From Candidatus Planktophila sulfonica (lineage in GTDB: Bacteria; Actinomycetota; Actinomycetes; Nanopelagicales; Nanopelagicaceae): 64,000 nucleotides of DNA. Of this stretch, positions 8,716 to 18,512 are shown piece by piece; the stretch's first letter is position 1; every line of letters begins with the position of its first letter. The stretch covers positions 744,001 through 808,000 of the forward strand of contig NZ_CP016773.1 in assembly GCF_002288065.1 (NCBI RefSeq), written 5' to 3'. Position numbers and translations under genes: made by a program. Under the pieces are notes generated by a model. That model made no database searches. It had not been told where the DNA came from and was given only the letters and a program-made list of their open reading frames with translations.

Positions 8716-9577
8716 GCGTCGATAAACCCGCAATCATTTCTAGAACTACAAGCGCTGCCAGTCGAACAGTTCTTTCATCGCTCGAATCCTTCGTTGAATC
8801 AATCTCTGTAATGTCGGCGCCCACTACTCCCGTAGAGCTACCTGCCAGAAATGCAAATTGTCGGATTTCATCTGCACTTATTCCGCCAGGAGCTGCCGCA
8901 GGACAGGCGGGAACGACGGAACGATCACAGACGTCCATATCGAAATCTACAAAGATCTTACTTCCAGCAATTGCTAGAGCTTCAGCCCATACATCGCTTA
9001 TGGTCCTTGCACGAAGAGAGGAACGTGGGATTACCGTGATTCCGAAATCTTTAGCGCGCTTCGCATATTCAACAGAATTAGAGAAATCTGCAATGCCGAT
9101 TTGTACAACTTTCTTTCCATCTAATCCAGCTTCGACGAGGCGACGAACAGGTGAACCATTGCTAATGCCATCGCGTAGGTCGTAATGGGCATCAAAGGTA
9201 ATCAGACCAGTTGCACCCGTGGCTTTAAATGCTGAATAGGAAACAGAATTGTCTCCGCCTAAAGAAATGAGAAGTTCTGTCTCCGCTTTCAACTTGGTCA
9301 ATTGCTCAATTGTAATTTGTTCGTTGCTATCAGGTGAAGAAACATTGCCCGCATCGCGCAGAATTAATCTTTCAAGTGAAACACGTGGATCTGAATGCGC
9401 AGTCGAATATCGCAAGAGCGCGCTTCGAATTGCCGCGGGTGTTTCATGAGCTGACGAAGGACTCAAACTTGTTTGCGACGCTGGAATTCCAACTAGTGTG
9501 ACATCCGAATGACCGCTGACTTCAGCGCTAAAAAGTGATTGCGCTCTTGGCCAGAGAGGGTCATGAGGCAATTTCAT
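8708..9577 (-). CDS. hutG: Formimidoylglutamase-like ureohydrolase
   Basis: This 289-residue arginase-fold protein has the metal motifs FDAHYDLRD (D129, H131, D133) and DFDMDVCD (D213, D215, D218). The first metal motif reads GGDNS, with Asn110 where arginases and agmatinases have His in GGDHS. Its position divergent from hutU-hutI-hutH suggests it hydrolyses N-formimidoyl-L-glutamate to glutamate and formamide, the last step of the shorter histidine pathway. Agmatinase activity is the main alternative. TACCCT lies six bases before the ATG, matching a leaderless promoter. Confidence 0.8.
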   Translation of the reverse strand: MKLPHDPLWPRAQSLFSAEVSGHSDVTLVGIPASQTSLSPSSAHETPAAIRSALLRYSTAHSDPRVSLERLILRDAGNVSSPDSNEQITIEQLTKLKAETELLISLGGDNSVSYSAFKATGATGLITFDAHYDLRDGISNGSPVRRLVEAGLDGKKVVQIGIADFSNSVEYAKRAKDFGITVIPRSSLRARTISDVWAEALAIAGSKIFVDFDMDVCDRSVVPACPAAAPGGISADEIRQFAFLAGSSTGVVGADITEIDSTKDSSDERTVRLAALVVLEMIAGLSTRE

Positions 9578-9583
9578 GGCTCA

Positions 9584-9620
9584 AGGGTAGTGGTAAGTGC
9601 ATTGACCTCAGTTATATAGT
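9584..9620. promoter_or_regulatory. Divergent hut promoter region with two leaderless -10 hexamers
   Basis: Only 49 bases separate the hutG and hutU start codons. TACCCT (minus strand, 9584-9589) lies six bases before the hutG ATG. TATAGT (plus strand, 9615-9620) lies six bases before the hutU ATG. There is no Shine-Dalgarno sequence on either side. I found no obvious inverted repeat for a HutC- or HutR-type regulator in this short space. Confidence 0.55.
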
Positions 9621-9626
9621 GCTCAA

Positions 9627-11297
9627 ATGACTTCAGGACCTCGCCCCGTAAGAGCACCTCGCGGAACAACAAAGAGTGCTGTTGGATGGGGGCAAGAAGC
9701 CGCACTCCGAATGTTGCAGAACAATCTCGACCCCGAAGTGGCAGAACATCCCGACAAATTAGTTGTCTATGGCGGTACAGGTAAAGCTGCTCGCAACTGG
9801 GAATCATTCGATGCTCTCGTTAAGACGCTTACTCATCTCAAAGATGATGAAACCATGTTGGTTCAATCAGGTAAGCCTGTCGGCGTATTTCAAACCCATG
9901 AGTGGGCTCCTCGCGTTCTGCTCGCGAATTCAAACCTAGTTGGCGATTGGGCAACGTGGCCTGAGTTCCGCCGTCTTGAAGATCTTGGCCTCACCATGTA
10001 CGGACAGATGACTGCAGGTTCTTGGATCTACATTGGAACTCAAGGAATCTTGCAGGGAACATACGAAACTTTTGCAGCCGTTGCCGAGAAACATTTTGGA
10101 GGCACTCTTGCGGGAACTCTGACCGTTACCGGTGGTTGTGGCGGAATGGGCGGAGCTCAACCTCTTGCTGTAACAATGAATGAGGGAACATGCCTCATTA
10201 TCGATGTCGATGGTTCGCGCCTTAAACGTCGTGTCAGCAAAAGATATCTCGATGTCATTGCAGATAACCTCGAAGATGCGGTGTCTATGGCAGTAAAAGC
10301 CAAGAGCGAGAAGAAGGCAATCTCAATCGGGCTTGTAGGAAATAGCGCCACAGTTCTCCCCCAGCTTTTTGCCATGGGTGTCCCTATCGATATCGTGACC
10401 GATCAAACTTCTGCACACGACCCACTCTTCTATATTCCTGAGGGCATTGATATCAACGATGCGCGAGATAGCGCCGATCGCAATCCAGTCGATTTCGCAA
10501 AGCGCGCCAAAGAATCAATGGCAAAGCACGTTGAGGCGATGGTTAACTTCCAAGATAAAGGTGCGGTTGTCTTTGATTACGGAAATTCGATTCGCGATGA
10601 AGCCCGCCAAGGTGGTTATCAAAGAGCCTTCGAATTCCCTGGATTCATTCCTGCTTACATTCGTCCACTTTTCTGCGAAGGAAAGGGACCATTTAGATGG
10701 GTTGCACTCTCAGGGGACCCAAAAGATATTGCTCGCACCGATCAAGCTGTTCTTGAACTATTCCCAGAAAATAAGCATCTTCATCGTTGGATCAAGATGG
10801 CGCAAGACCGCGTTGAGTTTGAAGGCTTGCCAGCACGTATTTGCTGGCTCGGCTACGGCGAACGTGATAAAGCTGGCTTGAAATTTAACGATCTCGTAGC
10901 AAGCGGTGAAGTCAGTGCACCAATTGTTATTGGGCGCGACCATCTTGACTGCGGAAGCGTGGCCTCTCCTTATCGTGAATCAGAAGCGATGCTCGATGGG
11001 TCAGATGCAATCGCAGACTGGCCACTACTTAATGCCATGATCAATATTTCATCCGGTGCATCTTGGGTCTCCATTCACCATGGTGGCGGCGTCGGCATTG
11101 GTCGTTCTATTCACGCCGGTCAAGTAAGCGTTGCAGATGGAACACCACTTGCAGCTCAGAAACTCGAGAGAGTACTAACCAATGACCCTGGCATGGGAGT
11201 TATTCGACATGTTGATGCGGGTTATGAACATGCAAAGGAAGTTGCCATCGATAAGGGTGTTCACGTTCCCATGTTGAACGGTGCGCCTATCAAGTGA
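9627..11297 (+). CDS. hutU: Urocanate hydratase
   Basis: This 556-residue protein is full length for urocanase, an NAD-dependent enzyme that converts urocanate to 4-imidazolone-5-propanoate in the cytoplasm. Family hallmarks include the N-terminal [11 protein letters not shown], the glycine-rich [13 protein letters not shown] region that binds the tightly held NAD, and the [12 protein letters not shown] and HHGGGVGIG stretches near the C-terminus. It is the first gene of a hutU-hutI-hutH operon and its stop overlaps the hutI start by four bases. The ATG is preceded by TATAGT at the leaderless spacing. Confidence 0.97.
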   Translation: MTSGPRPVRAPRGTTKSAVGWGQEAALRMLQNNLDPEVAEHPDKLVVYGGTGKAARNWESFDALVKTLTHLKDDETMLVQSGKPVGVFQTHEWAPRVLLANSNLVGDWATWPEFRRLEDLGLTMYGQMTAGSWIYIGTQGILQGTYETFAAVAEKHFGGTLAGTLTVTGGCGGMGGAQPLAVTMNEGTCLIIDVDGSRLKRRVSKRYLDVIADNLEDAVSMAVKAKSEKKAISIGLVGNSATVLPQLFAMGVPIDIVTDQTSAHDPLFYIPEGIDINDARDSADRNPVDFAKRAKESMAKHVEAMVNFQDKGAVVFDYGNSIRDEARQGGYQRAFEFPGFIPAYIRPLFCEGKGPFRWVALSGDPKDIARTDQAVLELFPENKHLHRWIKMAQDRVEFEGLPARICWLGYGERDKAGLKFNDLVASGEVSAPIVIGRDHLDCGSVASPYRESEAMLDGSDAIADWPLLNAMINISSGASWVSIHHGGGVGIGRSIHAGQVSVADGTPLAAQKLERVLTNDPGMGVIRHVDAGYEHAKEVAIDKGVHVPMLNGAPIK

Positions 11298-12463
11298 GCT
11301 CCGTAGCTTTCACAAATATTGCAACGCTTGTCACAAATGCTTCTCACGGCGATGGAACGTTAGGCGTTCTCAAGGGAGCCACTCTTGTTGTGGAAGATGG
11401 ACTCATTGCAGCGATTACTCAAGGCAGACCATCCGGTGTTGACAATGAAATCGATTGTTCTGGAAAAACCCTTCTTCCAGGTTTTGTTGATTCACATTCC
11501 CATCTGATTTTTGCTGGAGATAGGGCCGAGGAATTCTCTGCACGTTCACGGGGTGAGAAATACACCGCTGGAGGAATAGCTTCGACAGTCGGCGCAACAC
11601 GAGCAGCATCAGATTCAGATCTTGCACACAATGCCCAGCGCCTATTAAACGAAGCACTTTCTTCGGGAACTACCACTATCGAGATTAAATCTGGATACGG
11701 CCTCACGGCAGCAGATGAATCTCGTTCGATAGAAATAGCAAAGAGCTTTACCGATGAGACTACGTTGCTTGCAGCACATGTAATTCCTCAGGAGTATAAG
11801 CAAGATCCTGATGCTTACGTTGATCTGATCATTAACTCAATAATTCCCCAATCGAGCGCTAAGTGGGTCGACGTATTCTGCGATCAGGGGGCATTTACTC
11901 CTGAACAATCCGAGGCGATTCTTCGAGCAGGAATTGCTCATGGCATGTTGCCTCGCATTCACGCAAACCAACTCACCGCTGGCAAGGGCGTAGAAATCGC
12001 AGTTGGCCTTGGCGCAGCATCTGCAGATCACTTAAGTAAATCCACTGACGCGGACATTGCACTTCTTGCATCAAGCAATACGGTCGCCACTTTACTTCCG
12101 GGCGCTGAATTCTCAACACATCTTGAAAGCAACCTTGGGCGCAGATTCCTCGATGCGGGCGCGACAGTGGCTATTGCATCTGATTGCAATCCTGGGTCGA
12201 GCTATACAACGTCAATGCCCTTCTGTATCGCTGCCGCAGTAAGTCTCTTAGGTTTCACAGTAGAAGAAGCAGTTCTTGCAGCAACGCTTGGTGGCGCGAA
12301 AGCGCTTCGCAGAGATGACATTGGGCAACTAGCTGTTGGAAAGAGAGCGAACCTCGTTCTTCTCGATTCTCCAAGTTATATCCACCTTGCATATCGTCCA
12401 GGCGTAAATCTCGTTCACAGTACCTACAAATCAGGAAGAGCAGTGACATCATGGCAGAAGTAG
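11294..12463 (+). CDS. hutI: Imidazolonepropionase
   Basis: The 389-residue amidohydrolase opens the imidazolone ring to give N-formimidoyl-L-glutamate. Metal and substrate motifs are visible: [13 protein letters not shown] (HxH metal pair) near residue 63, [15 protein letters not shown] and [10 protein letters not shown]. It starts with GTG inside the hutU stop (GTGA overlap) and its end overlaps the hutH start by 13 bases, so the three genes are tightly coupled. Confidence 0.96.
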   Translation: MSSVAFTNIATLVTNASHGDGTLGVLKGATLVVEDGLIAAITQGRPSGVDNEIDCSGKTLLPGFVDSHSHLIFAGDRAEEFSARSRGEKYTAGGIASTVGATRAASDSDLAHNAQRLLNEALSSGTTTIEIKSGYGLTAADESRSIEIAKSFTDETTLLAAHVIPQEYKQDPDAYVDLIINSIIPQSSAKWVDVFCDQGAFTPEQSEAILRAGIAHGMLPRIHANQLTAGKGVEIAVGLGAASADHLSKSTDADIALLASSNTVATLLPGAEFSTHLESNLGRRFLDAGATVAIASDCNPGSSYTTSMPFCIAAAVSLLGFTVEEAVLAATLGGAKALRRDDIGQLAVGKRANLVLLDSPSYIHLAYRPGVNLVHSTYKSGRAVTSWQK

Positions 12464-13968
12464 TAATCTCAACATCAGGAATGACATTTAGCGATGTTGT
12501 TGCAATCGCCCGAGGAAATGAAAAAGTCACGCTCTCCGCGCAATCGGTCGCCGCTATGCAATCTTCACGTGATCATGTTGAAAGCCTTGCCGCCTCAGAA
12601 ACACCTGTCTATGGAATTTCAACTGGCTTCGGTGCTCTAGCGAACCGACATGTTTCTCAAGAACTTCGTACCCAGCTCCAGCGCTCACTTATTCGTTCAC
12701 ATGCTGCAGGTGTTGGTGATCCTGTTGAACGAGAAGTTGTCCGTGCGCTGATGGCGCTTCGACTCAAGACTCTCGCATCAGGGAAAACCGGTGTTCGTCC
12801 CGTGGTTGCGCAAACGATGGCAGACCTTCTTAACGCAGGGATTACTCCCCTTGTTCGTGAATTCGGTTCTCTTGGATGCAGCGGTGATTTAGCACCTCTT
12901 GCACATTGCGCACTTGTATTGATGGGTGAAGGTGAAGCACTTGATAAGAACGGTGTACAACGCCCAGTACCAGAGCTACTTGCTGAAGCGAAGATTTCAC
13001 CAGTTCAGTTGGCCGAGAAAGAGGGTCTGGCTCTCATCAACGGAACGGATGGCATGCTTGGCATGCTCGTTCTCGCAATTGAAGATTTGCGAATGCTGGT
13101 CGATTCAGCAGATGTTGTCGCTGCAATGAGCGTTGAAGGTTTGCTCGGAACTGACCGAGTCTTTATACCCGAGCTACATGAACCACTTCGTTCGCATCCT
13201 GGCCAAGCTACAAGTGCGGCCCGCATGCTTGCAACACTTAAAGACTCAGGAATTGTTGCCTCACATTTACATAACGATGACCGCGTACAAGATGCATACT
13301 CACTTCGCTGTGCACCTCAGGTTGCGGGCGCTGTTCGCGACACTATCGAATACGCAGCAACTGTCGCTCTTCGCGAACTTTCAGCGGTGATTGATAATCC
13401 CGTGGTTCTGGAAGATGGGAGAATTTCATCAAACGGAAACTTCCACGGTGCACCCGTTGCATATGTTCTCGATTTCTTGGCTATTGCAGTTGCCGATCTC
13501 GGCAGCATCGCTGAACGTCGCACAGATAGAGCTCTAGATAAGAACCGCAGCGCAGGGCTACCGCCGTTCCTTGCAGATGATCCTGGGGTCGATTCAGGTT
13601 TGATGATTGCGCAATACACACAAGCTGCTCTCGTCAGTGAGAACAAGCGCCTTGCATCTCCTGCAAGTGTTGATTCGATTCCATCTTCTGCAATGCAAGA
13701 AGATCATGTTTCGATGGGATGGTCAGCAGCCCGCAAGCTACGAAAAGCAGTCGACAATCTCAGCCGAATTATCGCTATCGAGTTAGTGGCAGCATCTCGC
13801 GCTATAGAACTTCGTGCTCCGCTAACTCCAAGTCCAGTTTCAGCCAAGATTATTGGCGAACTACGAAAGAGCGTTGCAGGACCTGGCCCTGATCGCTATC
13901 TCTCCCCTGAACTAGTTGCAGCTACAGAGTTTGTTATGGGCGGAAGAGTTATGAGTGCGATTCAATAA
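12451..13968 (+). CDS. hutH: Histidine ammonia-lyase
   Basis: The 505-residue lyase makes urocanate and ammonia from histidine. The MIO prosthetic group should form from Cys143-Ser144-Gly145 in SLGCSGDLAPL. Many family members have Ala-Ser-Gly, but Cys is known in streptomycete HutH, so this is a lineage trait and not a defect. Tyr54 in TPVYGISTGFG is the expected catalytic tyrosine. The gene closes the hut operon and its 3' end overlaps the convergent esterase gene by 20 bases. It has no separate promoter that I can see. Confidence 0.96.
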   Translation: MAEVVISTSGMTFSDVVAIARGNEKVTLSAQSVAAMQSSRDHVESLAASETPVYGISTGFGALANRHVSQELRTQLQRSLIRSHAAGVGDPVEREVVRALMALRLKTLASGKTGVRPVVAQTMADLLNAGITPLVREFGSLGCSGDLAPLAHCALVLMGEGEALDKNGVQRPVPELLAEAKISPVQLAEKEGLALINGTDGMLGMLVLAIEDLRMLVDSADVVAAMSVEGLLGTDRVFIPELHEPLRSHPGQATSAARMLATLKDSGIVASHLHNDDRVQDAYSLRCAPQVAGAVRDTIEYAATVALRELSAVIDNPVVLEDGRISSNGNFHGAPVAYVLDFLAIAVADLGSIAERRTDRALDKNRSAGLPPFLADDPGVDSGLMIAQYTQAALVSENKRLASPASVDSIPSSAMQEDHVSMGWSAARKLRKAVDNLSRIIAIELVAASRAIELRAPLTPSPVSAKIIGELRKSVAGPGPDRYLSPELVAATEFVMGGRVMSAIQ

Positions 13969-14716
13969 ATAGACGTGAATTCTCGAAGATGATTTCAGCG
14001 TCATAATCGAGAGTTGCAACGTGATAGCTATTTACCAATTCGATGCGGTTCTTCTCGCGAGATCCCACGCCTTGCATAATGATTTCAGTGTTTGAAACTG
14101 GCAGCGTGTGGTCTTCAACGCTATGGAATAACTGAAGAGGAACAGTTACATCATGCAGACGCTTGCGCGTATAGGTAAGCATCTTCAGAAGTTCATAAAC
14201 TCCTACAGCAGGAAGTGAGTCGTATCCATATTCGGTAATACCTGGACGCTTAATGTCATCACCCACAGAGTCACGCATTTTCTGGAATCGTGAAATAACC
14301 CAAGCCACCTGAGCCGGAATGAATTTCACATGGATCATTGGATTGACCAGGATGATTCCAGCCAATTGCTTTGAATATCTAGTTGCAACATTCAGCGTTG
14401 TGCCACCACCCATGGAAAGCCCGCAGATAAAAACTTTTTCGCATGATTGCAGCAGCGCATTAAGGTCGTTTTCTACCTTTGCTGGCCACTCTTGCCATTT
14501 CACAAGGTTGAGATCTTTAGGATTCGTACCGTGTCCGGGCAATAGAGGAACGGTGACTGTATATCCGCGCTGGTTGAGGTACTCAGCCCATGGCCGCATC
14601 GATGCGGGAGAACCCGTGAATCCATGAACCAGAAGAACTCCGATTTTCTTATTGGCGCCATGACCTTCGGCATGCCAATCTTTAATTAAACCTGCGGGTG
14701 CGTCTTCAACTGCCAT
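13949..14716 (-). CDS. Alpha/beta hydrolase, carboxylesterase/monoacylglycerol-lipase-like
   Basis: The 255-residue protein has the alpha/beta-hydrolase signatures HGFTGS (oxyanion region), nucleophile Ser101 in CGLSMGGG, a probable acid in HSVEDHTLP and the catalytic His in SYHVATLDYD. This order and size match Est30-type carboxylesterases and bacterial monoacylglycerol lipases. It has no signal peptide, so it should be cytoplasmic. TACTCT lies six bases before the ATG. The physiological ester is unknown and there is no link to the hut genes beyond position. Confidence 0.88.
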   Translation of the reverse strand: MAVEDAPAGLIKDWHAEGHGANKKIGVLLVHGFTGSPASMRPWAEYLNQRGYTVTVPLLPGHGTNPKDLNLVKWQEWPAKVENDLNALLQSCEKVFICGLSMGGGTTLNVATRYSKQLAGIILVNPMIHVKFIPAQVAWVISRFQKMRDSVGDDIKRPGITEYGYDSLPAVGVYELLKMLTYTRKRLHDVTVPLQLFHSVEDHTLPVSNTEIIMQGVGSREKNRIELVNSYHVATLDYDAEIIFENSRLFIESHS

Positions 14717-14722
14717 GAATTG

Positions 14723-14762
14723 AGAGTATTACGCATCCGATGTCATCGCAATCATCTAGGGT
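14723..14762. promoter_or_regulatory. Divergent leaderless -10 hexamers (esterase / exonuclease)
   Basis: TACTCT (minus strand, 14723-14728) lies six bases before the esterase ATG 14716. TAGGGT (plus strand, 14757-14762) lies six bases before ATG 14769 of the exonuclease gene. The second hexamer decides between that ATG and an in-frame TTG six bases upstream. Confidence 0.5.
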
Positions 14763-14768
14763 TTGGAT

Positions 14769-15431
14769 ATGGTCGAAAAATCTGAGAGTGCAACGTGGCA
14801 GAGCACTCTGCAAGATTTCGGTCGTCAACTTAGCGAAACTACTTTCGTTGTCATTGATCTCGAAACTACGGGTGGGGCGCCTCATCTTGGAGCGGGCATC
14901 ACTGAAATCGGTGCAGTCAAGGTTCGCGCAGGTGTTGTACTCGGCGAATTCAAGACCTTCATCGATCCACAGCATCCCGTTCCTGCCTACATCACCGATC
15001 TCACTGGTATCACCGATGAGATGGTCTTCCAATCTCCCACTATTGCGCAGATATTTCCTTCACTTCTCGAATTCATCGGTTCACACAATGAAACAGTTCT
15101 CGTTGCCCAGAACGCGCCCTTTGATCTCTCATTCCTTACCTTTGCTGCTCGCACCCATGGATTTGATTGGCCGAAATATCCAGTCCTCGACACCGCAATC
15201 ATCGCTCGCAAAGTTCTCTCGCGAGATGAAGTACCGAATTGCAAACTTGGCACGCTTGCCGAATTCTTCGGAACGCAGACAACTCCAAATCACAGAGCTT
15301 TAGATGATGCTCGCGCGACAGTCGACGTTTTCCACGGGCTACTCGAACGCTTGGGTTCGCACGATATCTACACCCTTGAAGAGCTAAACAACTTTGGCAA
15401 GAAAGTTAAGAAGCAGAAATCTCCTGAGTAA
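14769..15431 (+). CDS. DEDD-family 3'-5' exonuclease (DnaQ/PolIII-epsilon-like)
   Basis: The 220-residue protein carries Exo I VIDLETTGG (Asp30, Glu32), Exo II around LVAQNAPFDLSFL and Exo III HRALDDARATVD, which together make the DEDDh catalytic site of epsilon-like proofreading exonucleases. It lacks the GIY-YIG or helicase domains found fused to some relatives. In actinobacteria such stand-alone proteins usually have roles in repair or RNA/DNA trimming that are not precisely known. Its end overlaps the convergent trpD gene by 26 bases. Confidence 0.9.
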   Translation: MVEKSESATWQSTLQDFGRQLSETTFVVIDLETTGGAPHLGAGITEIGAVKVRAGVVLGEFKTFIDPQHPVPAYITDLTGITDEMVFQSPTIAQIFPSLLEFIGSHNETVLVAQNAPFDLSFLTFAARTHGFDWPKYPVLDTAIIARKVLSRDEVPNCKLGTLAEFFGTQTTPNHRALDDARATVDVFHGLLERLGSHDIYTLEELNNFGKKVKKQKSPE

Positions 15432-16458
15432 GAGCTGCCCATTTATTAAGTAGTTCTAACGCCGCCCCAGAGTCAACTGCGTTCTGTGCGCGTTCTAATC
15501 CAAGAGTTAAACGCTGCTTGATGTCACCCTCAAGGTCGCCTTCAAATGCTGCGATTGCCGCGGCTGCATTGAGAAGAACTGCGTCTCGTGGTGCGCCTCT
15601 TTCACCTGCAAAGATGGCGCGTGAAATTTGTGCATTCTCCTGCGCATCTCCGCCAACGATTGCCTCAATCGGCGCGTTCTGCATACCGAAATCCTTTGCA
15701 TCAATTCGATCGCTCTTGATCTCATCTCTGCCAATTGAGAGAACAGAGGTCGTTGTGACAAGCGTTATTTCATCGAGGCCATCGTCGCCTCGGAATACAA
15801 AACCATCGCAACCCTTTTCAGCCAATACTTGGGCCATTACTAAATGCATTCGCTCATTGGCTACACCGATTGCTGCAGCCTGTGGCTTTGCGGGATTCGC
15901 TAGTGGGCCCAAAATATTAAATACGGTCGGTACCCCGAGCTCTTTTCGTGCTGGTGCTGCAAACCTCATGGCGGGATGAAATATTGGTGCAAAGCAGAAA
16001 CCGATGCCGAGCTCGCGAACGGTGCGTTCGACGCCTGGACCATCAAGTCCTGGAACTACACCTAGCGCTTCGAGAAAATCAGATGCCCCGGATTTGGAAG
16101 ACACTGCCCGATTTCCGTGTTTGACGACTCGGGCACCTGCGGCCGCAGCAATGATTGCAGCCGTCGTCGAGATATTAATTGTGTGAGCGCCGTCGCCACC
16201 AGTTCCCACAGTGTCAACAGCTCGCTCGGTGATATTAATTGGCCCTGAGTGCGAATACATTTCCGCAACAAGCGCGCCAACTTCATCAGAGGTTTCACCC
16301 TTGTTCTTTAAAGCAATGAGAAATTTCTTAACAAATTCAATGTCCGACTCGCCGCTCAGGATTTCACGCATTGCTCCTTGAATTTGTTCCGGCTCGAGAT
16401 CTAAACCTGACTCGAGTCTTTCAACGAGGGCGCTCCAACTCAACCGTGAATTGGACAT
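15406..16458 (-). CDS. trpD: Anthranilate phosphoribosyltransferase
   Basis: The 350-residue enzyme joins anthranilate to PRPP in tryptophan biosynthesis. Signatures are the PRPP-binding VGTGGDGAHTINIST loop, the KHGNRAVSSKSG stretch and the NILGPLANPA segment. It is the only trp gene in the window, which is common in actinobacteria. It starts ten bases after the stop of the receiver-like gene on the same strand, so the two are probably cotranscribed. Confidence 0.96.
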   Translation of the reverse strand: MSNSRLSWSALVERLESGLDLEPEQIQGAMREILSGESDIEFVKKFLIALKNKGETSDEVGALVAEMYSHSGPINITERAVDTVGTGGDGAHTINISTTAAIIAAAAGARVVKHGNRAVSSKSGASDFLEALGVVPGLDGPGVERTVRELGIGFCFAPIFHPAMRFAAPARKELGVPTVFNILGPLANPAKPQAAAIGVANERMHLVMAQVLAEKGCDGFVFRGDDGLDEITLVTTTSVLSIGRDEIKSDRIDAKDFGMQNAPIEAIVGGDAQENAQISRAIFAGERGAPRDAVLLNAAAAIAAFEGDLEGDIKQRLTLGLERAQNAVDSGAALELLNKWAALTQEISAS

Positions 16459-16468
16459 AGCTTTTTAA

Positions 16469-16909
16469 TTACGCAGTAGCAGCAGTGCGAGCACGAAGAA
16501 GCTCGGCAACTGTATGTGAAAGCGTGAATGGATCTACCGGGTGGAGAACATTTGCCTCAGCGCGCGACCATGCCGCAAGCCAAGCATCTTCCTTGCGACC
16601 TGTAATCACCATAACGGGAGGACAGTTGAAGACTTCATCCTTTAACTGACGAGCCATTCCGATTCCACCTTCAGGAACTGATTCTCCGTCGAGGATAAAG
16701 AGATCGATGGGGGCCTCGTTGCCTGGCTTCTTTGCATCAACAAAGAGACGAAGCGCTGCTCCGGTCGCGAATTGATGGATGACATGTTCTGCCATATCCG
16801 GAGCTACTCGAGAACCCAAGGCCCCAATTACAGCTTCACGGACTGTGACGTCATCAGAGTAAAGAACGATGGAGTACTTGCGCTCTCTGAGGCCGGAATT
16901 CGAGGTCAT
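16469..16909 (-). CDS. Receiver-domain-like (pseudo-response-regulator) protein
   Basis: The 146-residue protein is a single receiver-like domain with no output domain. It keeps the acidic pair Asp19/Asp20, a candidate phosphoacceptor Asp74 in FILDGES and Thr103 in VMVITGR. The conserved lysine is replaced by His123 in VLHPVDPF. Phosphorylation chemistry is therefore uncertain and it may work as a binding module. It lies divergent from ctaE, and such proteins are found beside the respiratory genes in other actinobacteria. TAGACT lies seven bases before the ATG. Confidence 0.7.
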   Translation of the reverse strand: MTSNSGLRERKYSIVLYSDDVTVREAVIGALGSRVAPDMAEHVIHQFATGAALRLFVDAKKPGNEAPIDLFILDGESVPEGGIGMARQLKDEVFNCPPVMVITGRKEDAWLAAWSRAEANVLHPVDPFTLSHTVAELLRARTAATA

Positions 16910-17061
16910 GGCCGAAAGTCTAATAGCCAGAAGCTCAACTTCTGACCTCTAAAAGTGGCCATAGATGGGTGACCCTTTTCACCTCGGTTGAGCGGAAAAA
17001 CGGGCCCTTGGCGACCCCTCTAAATAGGTTAGTACGCTCCTTTTCGGGAATAATGCCACCC

Positions 17062-17691
17062 ATGACAAGTACCAGCGTGAGCGCCCACCACAAGATCACT
17101 CGCCCCAATATGGTGGCTGTTGGAACAATCGTTTGGCTCTCAAGTGAGCTCATGTTCTTCGCGGCACTCTTCGCCATGTACTTCACAACACGCGCGGTGC
17201 AAGGCCCAGCAATTTGGCTTGAGTCAACAGAGATTCTCAATATTCCCTTCGCAGCGTTCAACACAACTGTTCTAGTTCTCTCATCCGTGACATGTCAGTT
17301 CGGCGTATTCGCCGCTGAGCGTTACCAAGCTCGACGCGATGGCGCTCTCTGGAAGATTTCATCTTGGGGAATGCGCGAATGGTTCTCCATGACATTCCTT
17401 ATGGGTGGATTCTTTATCGCAGGTCAGGTTTACGAATATGCACACCTCGTTGCTGAAGGAATGACTCTTTCATCTACTGCATACGGTTCTGTCTTCTACC
17501 TCGCAACTGGTTTCCACGGACTCCACGTAACAGGTGGCCTCATTGCATTCCTCATCGTCATGGTGCGCGTAGCCAAAGCTCGTCGCTTTACACAAGGTCA
17601 AGCAACAACAGCAATCGTTGTTTCTTACTACTGGCACTTTGTGGACGTTGTATGGATCGCTCTCTTCGCCTCTATCTACCTCATTAAATAA
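17062..17691 (+). CDS. ctaE: Cytochrome c oxidase subunit III
   Basis: The protein of about 209 residues has five hydrophobic helices and the motifs [33 protein letters not shown] and [11 protein letters not shown] typical of subunit III. It belongs to the aa3 terminal oxidase in the cytoplasmic membrane. I choose ATG 17062, which gives a short N-terminus before HHKITRP like relatives. An ATG nine bases upstream is possible, and a TTG at 16969 would add a non-conserved leader. It heads ctaE-qcrC-qcrA-qcrB, the usual actinobacterial bcc:aa3 supercomplex order. Confidence 0.93.
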   Translation: MTSTSVSAHHKITRPNMVAVGTIVWLSSELMFFAALFAMYFTTRAVQGPAIWLESTEILNIPFAAFNTTVLVLSSVTCQFGVFAAERYQARRDGALWKISSWGMREWFSMTFLMGGFFIAGQVYEYAHLVAEGMTLSSTAYGSVFYLATGFHGLHVTGGLIAFLIVMVRVAKARRFTQGQATTAIVVSYYWHFVDVVWIALFASIYLIK

Positions 17692-17717
17692 TTACCACCC
17701 CGACTGAAAGGAAATCA

Positions 17718-18509
17718 GTGAAGCGTCTCTCGCGTCTACGCAGACATCGTGCAGCAGGACCAATTCTTTTGATCTTTGCTCTCTTCACCATTGGCACAAC
17801 ATTCCAAGTTGCGAGTGCTGTGAATAATGAAGCCCCAACAACTGCTGATCGCTCGGCAGTTATCGAAGAGGGTAAGCAGATCTTCCTTAAGGGTTGCTCT
17901 TCATGTCACGGCCTCAACGCTGAAGGAAGCCAGATTGCCCCTTCACTTATTGGCGTCGGTGCAGCTTCTGTAGATTTCCAGGTTGCCACAGGACGTATGC
18001 CAATGGCAGATATGAGCAGCCAGGCTATGCGCAAGCCGCCTGTTTATGATGCAGAAGAAGTGAACGCGCTAGCTACCTACGTTGCATCCCTTGCACCAGG
18101 ACCACAGATTCCTGGCGAAGAACTCTTGAATTACGAACGCGATGGCTCTGTTGCAGAAGGTGGCGAACTCTTCCGCACCAACTGCGCAATGTGCCACAAC
18201 TTTGCTGCACAAGGTGGTGCTCTTACTCAAGGAAAGTACGCACCAACGTTGATGGGTGTTACTCCACGTCATATCTACGAAGCGATGATCACTGGTCCAC
18301 AATCAATGCCAGTGTTTAGCGATAAGACACTGACACCAGAAGAGAAACTCTCCATCATCAAATGGGTTAAGGCTGCAGAAGCTGAACCACAACTTGGTGG
18401 TGCTGCACTTGGTCGCGTAGGACCGGTAACCGAAGGGTTACTTGCTTGGACACTTGGAATCGGACTGCTCATTGGTGTTGCAGTCTGGCTAGCTATGAAG
18501 GCGAGATAA
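17718..18509 (+). CDS. qcrC: Ubiquinol/menaquinol-cytochrome c reductase, diheme cytochrome c subunit
   Basis: The 263-residue membrane-anchored protein has two c-heme sites, C60-SSCH and C156-AMCH. It has an N-terminal hydrophobic segment (about residues 14-34) that places the heme domains outside and a C-terminal anchor near residues 240-260. The fused diheme subunit replaces separate cytochromes c1 and c in actinobacteria and hands electrons directly to CtaC. It starts at GTG 17718, well supported by the Shine-Dalgarno sequence AAAGGA about six bases upstream, and lies 26 bases behind ctaE. Confidence 0.95.
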   Translation: MKRLSRLRRHRAAGPILLIFALFTIGTTFQVASAVNNEAPTTADRSAVIEEGKQIFLKGCSSCHGLNAEGSQIAPSLIGVGAASVDFQVATGRMPMADMSSQAMRKPPVYDAEEVNALATYVASLAPGPQIPGEELLNYERDGSVAEGGELFRTNCAMCHNFAAQGGALTQGKYAPTLMGVTPRHIYEAMITGPQSMPVFSDKTLTPEEKLSIIKWVKAAEAEPQLGGAALGRVGPVTEGLLAWTLGIGLLIGVAVWLAMKAR

Positions 18510-18512
18510 GAA

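Noticed and set aside
8541-9185. 214-residue open frame on the plus strand
   Set aside because: It lies wholly antisense to hutG and the DUF2236 gene, has low-complexity Ser/Arg/Thr-rich content and matches no family.
12451-13968. Cys instead of Ala in the HutH MIO motif as a novelty
   Set aside because: Cys-Ser-Gly is known from streptomycete histidine ammonia-lyases, so it is a lineage trait.
15518-15979. 153-residue open frame antisense to trpD
   Set aside because: Its composition and frame follow from the codon bias of trpD, and it has no start signal or family resemblance.
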